DNA from: Cohnella rhizosphaerae
GTDB taxonomy: Bacteria; Bacillota; Bacilli; Paenibacillales; Paenibacillaceae
Assembly: GCF_029525575.1 (NCBI RefSeq)
Contig: NZ_JAPDIA010000001.1
Coordinates: 682,001-746,000 of the forward strand
DNA: 64,000 nucleotides
Reading direction: 5' to 3'
Positions 9,695 through 17,906 of this stretch are shown here, piece by piece; the first letter of the stretch is position 1, and the number at the start of each line of letters is the position of its first letter. The notes below the pieces were generated by a model. That model was not told the DNA's origin. It searched no databases and saw only the letters and a program-made list of their open reading frames with translations. Made by a program: the position numbers and the translations under genes.

Positions 9695-10427
9695 TTATAT
9701 AATCTCTAATAACGGAAAGCATATAATCAGCGCTCGCCGGAGTATATCCTGGAGACTGACAAAACACAACATAATCATATGGTGCACTGTTCTGAAAGAC
9801 ACCTCCATCTATTAAAGTGTACGGTACTCTGGATCTAATTTAACTGGTTTAATTTTTGCAAGCCTATCCATTTGCATCACAATGTCGAGCTCTTTACTAT
9901 ATGCTTTGAATTGAAATGCACCGCTAGAATCCGATAGATCCTTTAGATGTAAATGCATAAAATCATTTTCCCATTTAGGATGAAGAACGAATTCTACTTG
10001 GCTTACCCAGCCTAAAGCCATTGCAAACGCTAGAAAATTAGCATAATTCACTTTTTTTGATATTCAAATTACTTAATCGTTCATTTATTGGATAGTGCAA
10101 TAGATCTTTCATAATATATACGTAATTTGCATCACCTAATCCTGTATCTGAGTGAGCATCAATGTGGGTAAGTTCAAATGGGACTTGTAACTGACAACGT
10201 TGAATTAGTTCTTTCCAAAAGTGAAATGCTTCGTCATGATGCACCACTACTCTTCCAGGTATAGGATTATGTCTGGATAAACCACAGTTTTGTTCCAAGA
10301 ATCTTCTAAATTCCAATTCCCTCCATGCTTTGAAATACTCATCATCTAATCGTTGATTGTCTGTTACCCAATGAGCAATATCACTTAGGAAGAAGTCCAT
10401 ATCAACATCAAGTATCCGCTGCAACAT
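9684..10427 (-). CDS. UPF0489 family protein, frameshifted
   Basis: Resembles the UPF0489 (C5orf22-like) family, which has an arginase/deacetylase-like pattern of metal-binding residues. Visible markers: ILDVDMDFFLSDIAHW near the N-terminus, VVVHHDEAFHFWKELI, and FELTHIDAHSDTGLGD. The second part has FLAFAMALGWVSQVEFVLHP and ends YDYVVFCQSPGYTPASADYM. Frame is lost in a run of seven A (minus strand) near 10055 and again near 9832. Restored length is about 245 residues. Start chosen at ATG 10427 with AAAGG upstream; a TTG at 10448 is also in frame. Catalytic activity of the family is not established; hydrolysis of an amide or amidine bond is only suggested by the motifs. Confidence 0.6.
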
Positions 10428-10651
10428 TTCATTCACGACCTTTATCAAATATATTCAATCATTTTCGTTTTCATTTTTTTGAAAAGATATTCCTAATATT
10501 ATAAAATTAATAATCTGCTTTAAGAATCACTGTAATTCTCTCCAAAAAAAAGCTTAGAGAGTTATCGAAATGTTCGATTATCCCCAAGCTTTCAGTTAAT
10601 AGCGGTCAGCTATACTTAATTTGATTCATACATAACAATCACAATAACCTT

Positions 10652-11975
10652 CTAAGTCTTTGTATTCTGATGATATGTACCAATTCGATGGAAATGCACA
10701 AGTGCGATATCAAGACTATCGATTAGTTCATAAATCATCTTACAATTATCAATAATGGCAATCATAAGTTCAGTGTCAAGAACTTCCTTATATCGAGGGT
10801 TCATAAAGTCCTGCATAACCAACAGGTGGAAAAAGTCTTGCCTAGAATCATACAACTTTTTATATGAAGCTGTGCTTAAAATACGGTTGCATATCTTCAA
10901 GGGAGGCAATGAATTAAGATAACGATCCTCCCCATCTGTAACTCGTAGATGTTCAATAACAGCTTCAAAAGTGACATCGCCTAGCTCAACTTCAAATATA
11001 TCTTGTATAACCATCCCTAGCTTATCATAGACTCCATAAATTCTTAATAACGCACTATGAATAAAGTAACGATAGTTCATACCATCGAATTTCACCCAAT
11101 GTTTATCCAAATCAACATAATTAAAATTCACTGCCTCTGCAAAAAGTTCAGCAGAATACCCCAGACTTCTAGCACTCTCGTGTAGCCTTGAAGCAACGTC
11201 TATCAGCCTGTAATAAATTGATGCCATAGGAGGATGTGAATACCTTACTTTCCAACTAACCACTTCATCCATCCTATTGTTTGCCCACCCTATATATCGC
11301 ACTGAAAGTTGATTTATTTTCTGTATGTCCTGGTGACTAAACTTAGATTTTATTTTCAAAGCTTTCTTCTTAAATACTTTTTCATTCTCTTCAATTTTAT
11401 TAATCAGGCCAAAGTCCGCATTAAATTTTTTTGTAGTCAATCGCGTTCGATTTGGCAACAGTTCTAGAGCTTCTTCTATTCCATTATAGAGAGCATTCGT
11501 ATTGTCTAATATCATTTTTGCCAACTCTGCGAGTTCTAAATATTTTTTTCCACCCAAATGATGGGATACGTTATGGTCATTATTCTTTCTTGCATTATCT
11601 ATTTCTCCGAAACTATTAATACTCTTCAAATTAATAAATTCACTGTATAACTTTGTTTTTTTTAAACTCTGTTTTGTTCATTTTCTTTTGCAGCCGACTT
11701 AAAGAGTTGTTTTTGGGTTCCCGATCCAATTGAACTTCAAAATATAAACAATGAAACCTCAACAGTTTCTCCCAAGCACCAATCGTTTTAATAACACTAT
11801 TAGTTAGAAAGTATCGATCGGAGAAGAACATATGATCAGCACTTTCAAACATGTCACAAAACAAATGACATTCAAATGTTGCATGATAAGCAAAGCGATG
11901 AACTTCTTCAAGCAAAGAAAACATATACTCTCTTGCTTGATGTGAACCACTTAAATAAAACGAATGATTATCCAT
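10652..11975 (-). CDS. HEPN-domain-like protein with two RX4H motifs, frameshifted
   Basis: Reads as one protein of about 440 residues broken in a run of eight A (minus strand) near 11655. The N-terminal part has FYLSGSHQAREYMFSLLEEV and TNSVIKTIGAWEKLLRFHCL; the C-terminal part begins INLKSINSFGEIDNARKNND. Two RX4H motifs are present: R-KNND-H in ARKNNDHNVSHHL and R-QDFF-H in YDSRQDFFHLL. RX4-6H is the catalytic signature of HEPN ribonucleases, common in toxin-antitoxin and abortive-infection systems. It recalls the Cthe_2314-type HEPN family, but I cannot verify this. The start is uncertain: the open frame continues upstream to 12075 without a start codon, so a fusion to the zinc-ribbon gene via an indel in seven A is possible. 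Confidence 0.5.
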
Positions 11976-12069
11976 ATGTTTGAGAATCTCTTCATTTTCA
12001 ACAAAATAATCAAACTTATCATTTAGTAATTTGTTCCGAATAATGATTTCAAGAGAACTATGCCTGATT

Positions 12070-12207
12070 TCAGAAAATCTCTTTTTTTAATGTTTTGGTA
12101 CAATCAATACAAACATATTGGCCTGGTGTATTTGTGAATATTTCAAATGGAATGGAAGTATCTAATTTCTTCCCACATCCAATGCAAAATCCAATATCAT
12201 TATCCAA
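12070..12207 (-). CDS. Small zinc-ribbon protein
   Basis: About 45 residues: FCIGCGKKLD and YVCIDCTKTL give two CXXC pairs spaced like a zinc ribbon. The start chosen is TTG 12207 (MDNDIGFCIGCG), because AGGTGG lies seven bases upstream; longer in-frame starts exist up to 12255. It ends in a run of seven A, exactly where a one-base indel would join it in frame to the HEPN-like protein downstream, so it may be that protein's N-terminal domain. Confidence 0.5.
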   Translation of the reverse strand: MDNDIGFCIGCGKKLDTSIPFEIFTNTPGQYVCIDCTKTLKKEIF

Positions 12208-12275
12208 GCAGTATCCACCTTTTTCGATAAAATGAAAACGAATTGTACACCGCACAACACGTTGTCAGAAATGAA

Positions 12276-13494
12276 TTAACGTCCGTTGCTTTCATTCTCA
12301 AACTCTTTAAAATGCAAAAGTGACTCCATGCTCACCTTCTCCGACTTCTCATTGAGCATGCCCTTCTTTAAATTGAGCAAATACTCAACCATGTCTTGCG
12401 AGAGCTTAAATCCGTTTGCTTCAATTATGTCTCTTGGTTTTAATATATTGTTATCCAACAACATTTCAACAGCCTTGCTTATAAGTATCGGCTGAGGTAC
12501 CGCAAGAATATCATCTAATGGCTCTTTCTTTCTAAGCCCCTTTTGATTCATTTGCTTCATAAGATATGTGTACTGATTGTAGTTGATGATCTCAAGATGA
12601 AACGCCCTTACTATCATCGCCTGAATGGACACTTTCCACTTTTTCTTAAGCTCAATATAGAAGCTTAAGTTATTGGGATAATGGAGGTCTTTCTTAAAAG
12701 CATCTCTCGGTAATAAAAATGCTCCTGCAAAAGCATCTGCTTGTTGCTCAATAAGTCGATGCTCTTCAAGGTATATATCATTAAAATCTGTATTCCAATT
12801 ATGAAGTACCATGTGACCTAACTCATGAGCAGTGTCGAACTGCCTTCTGCTTGCGGATTGTTTGCCATCCCCAAGTACAATTATATATCTCTCTTTATTG
12901 CGAACCATTTGTCTTTGGCTAAAGGCATCTATTTTTTCTGTATCAGTAGCTAACGATGTCATAATAAAACCGTTTTTCTCCAACAAAAATACAATATTGG
13001 TGATAGGTTCTTCCCCTAACCCCCAAAAATTACGTAAAGATAGTGCAATCTGTTCGATATGATCACGTTCAAGTAGCTTAGGATTATCAAGATAAGGCTC
13101 CGGTAATTCAATTAAATCTTTTACACTCGGCAAATTCATTTGAGGAAAATCTATATAATTCTCGAGAAAATCACAAATTTTTGAAAAGTATTTTGTTTTC
13201 TCAACTTGCGACAATCGTTCTTTTTTTTGATGTACTAACTAAAGATCTAAAAAAAGTATTACCAACTTGAACTTCTTCAATATTATCCTTCTCGTAAAAA
13301 TATTCTCTAGGAAATTTCAAAACAAACATTAGTCTCATAAGAGTTTCTAATGTCGGCTTTGTTTTCCCATTCTCAAATTGAGAAATTGCTTGCTTGGACA
13401 CTCCTGATGCATCGGCGAGTTCAGATATCGTAAGCCCCATGAAAATTCTTGCTGACTTTAATCTATTTTGGTTAAAGGCATTTACGACAGCCAT
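12276..13494 (-). CDS. XRE-family HTH / ImmA-IrrE metallopeptidase fusion, frameshifted
   Basis: Proteins of this architecture pair an XRE helix-turn-helix with an M78-type zinc peptidase; ImmA-like peptidases cleave or relieve partner repressors in mobile elements and toxin-antitoxin-like loci. The HTH is in MGLTISELADASGVSKQAIS and QFENGKTKPTLETL. The peptidase domain has the zinc motif DTAHELGHMVLHN and the third-ligand helix IEQQADAFAGAFLLPRD. Frame breaks in a run of eight T/A near 13222, between LVSTSKK and LSQVEKTKYF; repaired length is about 405 residues. Probably the regulator of the island, autoregulating the leftward cluster. Substrate unknown. Confidence 0.82.
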
Positions 13495-13515
13495 AATTTA
13501 TCCCTCTCAAAATCT

Positions 13516-14275
13516 TTATTTTTCACTGTTGTCTTTTTCTTGACCCTTCAGCTTCAGCAGCCCTGTAATAATTTGTTTTTGCATTTCATCCGTAAGGTCA
13601 GTATGCTCAACCTTAACAGTAGAGCCGACTGTTTCATCTTGATTATCATATGTTACGATAAATTCACTCATATCTTCTTCATTAATTGGCTTTTGTTTTA
13701 GATTGGAACTTGGAATTCTTGACTTAACAAAGAGCAAATTACCTCGAACCACATCATAAGTAATGATGTGAACAAGTTCAACATCAATATTTCTGATTAC
13801 ATCTTTGACCTTCTGCTCAACTAAGTATTCCTTCTGAGTTCCAACTTTATTGTTATCTTCTCCAAAAAAGGACAAGCTGTCCAGTCAGCTCAACTGGTGT
13901 TTTGGATAAGTGTCTATTTATATAGGCATAAGCCTTTAAATAATGAACGGCAAGCGATTCATCTTCCTTGGATTCGACTTGTTCTTTGTATGTGCCTTCT
14001 CTAATAAGTACATATAAATGTTTATCTTCTTTGTTATACATACGGATATGTTCAAATCCATTTTCTGCGTAAACATCGATCATATAGCTATCCTTAAAAT
14101 TATCGCAAACAACTTGATTAACTTCATCAGAGGTTCCATTTCTATATTTGTTTTTGGTTATCCCGTTATCCGCATTCTTTTTTTCATAATTCAGCATTGC
14201 ACCAATAGACAATGATTCAACAAACTTCCTTTTTTCTTCTAAACTACGAAAAGTATTCAACGTCAACGGGATCAT
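13516..14275 (-). CDS. Unknown protein next to XRE-ImmA gene, frameshifted
   Basis: About 255 residues when repaired; I do not recognise the family. It starts MIPLTLNTFRSLEEKRKFVE (ATG 14275; TTG 14284 also possible) and contains DVYAENGFEHIRMYNKEDKH, HYLKAYAYINRHLSKTPVEL and later VELVHIITYDVVRGNLLFVK. The C-terminus is charged. The two halves overlap in different frames at a run of six T near 13865 (QLVLF and FFGEDNN). No membrane segments or known catalytic motif are visible. Tight position just upstream of the XRE-ImmA gene suggests it is that protein's partner or substrate, as in two-gene toxin-antitoxin-like modules; this is inference. Confidence 0.5.
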
Positions 14276-14581
14276 CCTCTCCAACTCATCTTGTACATAA
14301 TTTTACTATTTGCTTATGTTTTTGTCTAGTGAATTGTTAAATTATAGATCTTTCATACATACTAACGACCGAACGCCTCATCTTTATCTACTAAATATTA
14401 ATGTAAAGATCTATCTCTTCTCTTCATTTTTTTTAGATAAAAGGCTTCACTCTTTATTAAAATTGGATCAGATAAACATTAAGCTAAACTGGCTGATCTC
14501 ATAAGCATGGTTAGTTATTAACGAGGAACCACCAGAAATTTCTTATCCAAAGTAAAGTTTCAATGAAGGAGATCAATATAA

Positions 14582-15332
14582 ATGTCTGAGAATAGATTAA
14601 AAACCATCATTGGCAAGGAGTATACCGACAACCCTATCGTCAATTTTTTAAAATACTTGATGCATGATCCTAAGCGACCAGGTTATGGTGGTGAAGAATG
14701 GCGTAAAAAAGAATGATTTGGATGTTGTGTGGTTAGATGGGGACTTGCATGCCGATACGATATTTTCTGTATGGTTTCCCTTGAAGATGAGTTTACAGTG
14801 CGTTGCAGGGGATACCTTTAGCTATCAAGGGATGAGAGGAACACCTCATAAGGGCATTGATTGCTATAACGGTATCATAGAGAACATTGATCGCTATTTG
14901 CCTTTTGAAAATGTTTTAGTTAAAGAGTTGTATCAATTTGCTGAATTATCTTCAACAAGAGCAAATGTAATGCGATTGCCTGAAAGACAAATGCAAAGAC
15001 GTGGCATTTTCTATCGCGATCAAATGCCGAAAACCCTTTATGAATGCTTTGGGAGAGGAAGGTTTAATAAATATTTCGGAAGCGATGAATCGGTAACAAG
15101 GTGGATCGAAGAAGAGGATTTGGAAATGTTCTTTGAAGACAACTCGATTTCAAGGGATAACATTAAGCCTTTAATCCCTCGAATGCAAGCTTCTGAAACC
15201 GAGTGGCTAAAAGAGAGTAAAGACATCTTAGAGATGCTTGTCCAATATAATAAGATTCTACTTCAAAGAAGCGAAGCCTTACAGGCTAAGGGTGTAGGAG
15301 AGTTTTATGGCGTTTATTTATTCGATGAGTGA
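14582..15332 (+). CDS. Unknown protein divergent from the island cluster, frameshifted
   Basis: About 250 residues, unrecognised. ATG 14582 is preceded by GAAGGAGAT. The N-terminal part MSENRLKTIIGKEYTDNPIV is in one frame; from DLDVVWLDGDLHADTIFSVW on it is in another, the switch being in a run of six A near 14707. Other segments: AGDTFSYQGMRGTPHKGIDC and FGRGRFNKYFGSDESVTRWI. The C-terminal region is acidic and helical, ending GVGEFYGVYLFDE. It is the only rightward gene in the island and is read divergently from the XRE-ImmA cluster across a gap of about 300 bases rich in A and T. Confidence 0.5.
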
Positions 15333-15679
15333 CATACATGGTGAAATCGACATTTTCTTCGAATGCCTAACATTTTAACTTAAACGCCTTCCCTATCTCC
15401 TTCTCCTTTTATTCCTGCTACTTTGTAATCTGCAAAAAATAAGTGTCCCGAAACTTGCCCTAATCCAACACGCCAAATCCCTTACTCCCCCCAAGCCCTC
15501 TCCCCCTATTTTTGGGAAAAAGATTCGTGTCCCATCATGACAGCTAATTAAGGTGAGAATTTGGAAGATAACTAGTTCAAATGTGAACGAAACCGAATAA
15601 AAATTGATGTCCAAAATGCAGTAAACGACAGGAGAAAGACAGAAAAAATAGACAGAGAAAAGCGAAGTCAGGATTAAAC

Positions 15680-15745
15680 ACCTGGGAAAAGGCTTGGGGG
15701 AAAACCGAGAAAAGCCTTGATAGGCTTGGGTTCTTGCTTGAGAAA
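15680..15745 (+). repeat. Degenerate direct repeat shared with left island end
   Basis: The last 21 bases (CTTGGGTTCTTGCTTGAGAA and one more) differ at four positions from 8445-8465 (CTTGGTTTTTTGCTTGAATA and one more). Both are preceded 42-45 bases earlier by ACCTGGG-AAA. Two similarly arranged copies, one near each boundary, argue that the ends derive from one mobile or repeated element. Confidence 0.5.
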
Positions 15746-15839
15746 ACACCAGAAAAGGCTTGAGAAAAATCTTAATAAATAGAGAAAAAGACTGGGGAGT
15801 TGGTTGGGTGAAGCTCTACCAGCATCCAGTCTTTAGTGA

Positions 15840-15850
15840 TTTAGAGACAG
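15840..15850 (-). repeat. Right arm of 11-bp inverted repeat bounding the island
   Basis: TTTAGAGACAG, the exact complement of CTGTCTCTAAA at 8392-8402. Two related words (AGGGACAGTTATTT near 15863, TTGGACAGGAATT near 15882) follow outward, as in multi-site transposon ends. Confidence 0.55.
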
Positions 15851-15903
15851 TTGTTTTTATTCAGGGACAGTTATTTGGGGATTGGACAGGAATTGTTTGT
15901 TGG

Positions 15904-16826
15904 TCACATAAGCCGCTGGCGCTGCGCCTCGAACAGCAGCACCGTCGCCGCCATCGCAACGTTCAGCGACTCGGCGTAGCCGGTCATCGGAATGATGACC
16001 GGGCGGTCGATCATCGCCTGGACGGCCGGCGACAAGCCGGCGCCTTCGTTGCCGAACAGCAGCCAGACGCCGCTGCCGGTCAGATCGAGGTCATAGCAGG
16101 AGAATTCCGCCTGCAAGCTCGTGCCGTACAGCACGGCGCCGCGCGCCTTGGCTTCGGGCAACAGCTCGGTCAAATCGGCCTCGATCGTCGGCACGCGGAA
16201 GAGCGAGCCCATCGTGGCGCGCAGCGTCTTGGCGTTGTACAAGTCGGCCGTGCCCTTGCCGAGCACGACGGCCGACGCGCCGCTCGCCGCGGCGCAGCGC
16301 ACGATCGTGCCGACGTTGCCGGGATCCTGCACGCCGTCCAGCACGACGATGGGCCCGCGCGCGCGCGAAGGGGCCGCGCCGCCCGGTCCGACGCCTTCGG
16401 CTTGAGCCGCTTCCCCCGCGGGCTGAAGGTCGGGCGCGATGTGCGTCGGCACCTGCTTCTGCATAAAGCGCCGCCGGATCGAAGCCCTTTTTTAAGCGCG
16501 ACCGCGAACACCGGCTGCGGCGCCTCGGTCTCGCTGCACTTCGCGATAATGTCCGGCGATGCGGGAATCCACTCGGGACCCGCGCTGCGCCGGTCGCCCG
16601 CAGAAGCCCGCTCCGCATACGGCAGCAGCTCCTGCGGCAGTCCGAAGCTCTCGTCGAAGACGACGGCCTCGAGCGGCCAGCCCGCAGCTAGCGCCTCTAC
16701 GACCAGATGGACGCCCTCCAGCTTGAAGCGCCCGCTCTGCTGCCGGTATTTGCGCTCCGACAGCTTGGCCCATCCCTTCACGCGCGGATTGGCGAGCGAG
16801 GTGAGCGCGGGTTCAAAGATTGGCAT
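15904..16826 (-). CDS. ysgA: TrmH/SpoU-family RNA 2'-O-methyltransferase (YsgA type), frameshifted
   Basis: S-adenosylmethionine-dependent SPOUT methyltransferase acting on rRNA or tRNA ribose. The N-terminal substrate-binding domain begins MPIFEPALTSLANPRVKGWA and has the family word QQSGRFKLEGVHLV. The catalytic knot carries motif 1 (VLDGVQDPGNVGTIVRCAAA), motif 2 (LLFGNEGAGLS) and motif 3 (IPMTGYAESLNVAMAA). Frame breaks in a run of six A near 16488. Repaired length is about 307 residues with an Ala/Gly-rich low-complexity linker. The ATG at 16826 has GGAG upstream and overlaps the KtrA gene end by 14 bases. The sspI-ysgA neighbourhood is also known from Bacillus subtilis, supporting the symbol. 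Confidence 0.82.
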
Positions 16827-17487
16827 AGGCTTGCTCCAATTGCAGCAGTTGGCCGTTGTTGCCCACAATAACGAGCACGTCTGCGCGCTGCAGCGGCTTG
16901 TCCGCTCGCGGCGTGACGTCCATTTTTTCCCCGCCGTGCTTGATCGCCATCACGTTGCATCCGAACCTCACGCGAAAATCGAGCTCCCGCAGCGTCTTGC
17001 CCGCCATGTTCGAAGGCACCTGCAGCTCGACGATGCTGTAGTCCGGAGAAAGCTCGATATGCTCGATAATGTTCGGGGAGATCAGGTGATGCGCGACCCG
17101 CAGTCCCATATCCCGTTCGGGGAATACGACCTTGTCTGCGCCGATCTTGCTGAGCACCTTGCCGTGAAGCTCGTTCTGCGCCTTGACGATAATTTTCGGT
17201 ACGCCAAGGTCCTTCAGGATCAGCGTCGTCAGAATACTCGCCTGGATATCCTGACCGATCGCGACGACCACGACGTCCAGATTGCGGATGCCGAGCGCCT
17301 TCAGCGCTTCCTCGTCGGTCGAATCCGCGGAGACGGCGTGCGTGACGACGTTCGCCATATCCTGCACGCGCTCCTGACTCTCGTCGACCGCGAGCACCTC
17401 GTAGCCCATTTTCGCCAAATATTGCGCGACGCTCGAGCCGAACCGCCCGAGTCCGATGACGGCGAACTGCTTTTTGCCCTTGGCCAT
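16813..17487 (-). CDS. KtrA/TrkA-type potassium uptake regulatory subunit
   Basis: Cytoplasmic RCK protein that gates a KtrB/KtrD potassium channel. 224 residues, normal length. The N-terminal Rossmann part has QFAVIGLGRFGSSVAQYLAK and the acidic residue after the second strand (VLAVDES), with AIGQDIQASIL and IIVKAQNELHGKVL. The C-terminal RCK_C domain has FPERDMGLRVAHHLISPNII and VIVGNNGQLLQLE. No channel gene is adjacent, as is common for KtrC-type orphans; I therefore give no symbol. Reading frame is intact. Confidence 0.9.
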   Translation of the reverse strand: MAKGKKQFAVIGLGRFGSSVAQYLAKMGYEVLAVDESQERVQDMANVVTHAVSADSTDEEALKALGIRNLDVVVVAIGQDIQASILTTLILKDLGVPKIIVKAQNELHGKVLSKIGADKVVFPERDMGLRVAHHLISPNIIEHIELSPDYSIVELQVPSNMAGKTLRELDFRVRFGCNVMAIKHGGEKMDVTPRADKPLQRADVLVIVGNNGQLLQLEQAYANL

Positions 17488-17656
17488 GCCGAAGGTTCCT
17501 CCTCGTTGTTGCCTTGCCGGCTTCGCTTTTCGTGTTTTCCATTATAACACGGACCCGGGCGCCGGATAACCGCCATTGCGGACGGAGACGCTATATTCGC
17601 GGCAGGCCCGGTCATGCCGGCGCCTGCGGACGACCGCTTCGAGGAGGATCCGAACC

Positions 17657-17900
17657 GTGAACATCACCCTGCGAGAAGCCATCTTCAAACGCGTCGAAGG
17701 CAAAAGCAAAGCAGAGCTGCGCGCGACGATCGACGAGTCGATCGGCAATGCCGAGGCGACGCTCCCCCGGTATCGGCGTGCTCTTCGAGACAATCTGGGC
17801 GCACAGCGCCGAAGCGACGCGCGAGCAGCTCGTCGACACCCTGCATGCCCAGCTTGCGGCGCGAACCCAGGAGACGGACGACGTACCCTCGCCCTCCTGA
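17657..17900 (+). CDS. sspI: Small acid-soluble spore protein SspI, frameshifted
   Basis: SspI is a minor spore-core SASP made in the forespore. The protein starts MNITLREAIFKRVEGKSKAE (GTG 17657, GAGGAGGA upstream) and continues IDESIGNAEATLP, then after a break in a run of five C near 17766 the rest is in another frame: GIGVLFETIWAHSAEATREQ and LVDTLHAQL. The GKS, P-G-GVLFE-W and -L-L pattern matches Bacillus SspI. The tail is slightly longer than in Bacillus. It is divergent from the ktrA-ysgA pair and shows that the organism forms endospores. Confidence 0.85.
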
Positions 17901-17906
17901 TCGCCC

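Larger units (their letters stand above)
15333..15903. other. Right junction region of the AT-rich island, no gene
   Basis: No credible gene in 570 bases. It contains repeated GAAAAGGCTTG-like words, the degenerate block 15680-15745 matching 8403-8465, the right inverted-repeat arm at 15840-15850, and just outside it further GACAGTT/GGACAG words (near 15865 and 15885). GC-rich sequence resumes at about 15905 with the methyltransferase gene. Confidence 0.6.

Noticed and set aside
8332..15903. Insertion sequence or prophage with its own recombinase
   Set aside because: No transposase, integrase, terminase or structural phage gene can be read in any frame, even allowing for frameshifts; only repeat-like ends are visible.
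15760..17547. Very long open frame on the + strand opposite ysgA and ktrA
   Set aside because: It is antisense to two well-supported genes, has Arg/Gln-rich low-complexity composition typical of GC-rich shadow frames, and begins in the AT-rich junction without a ribosome site.
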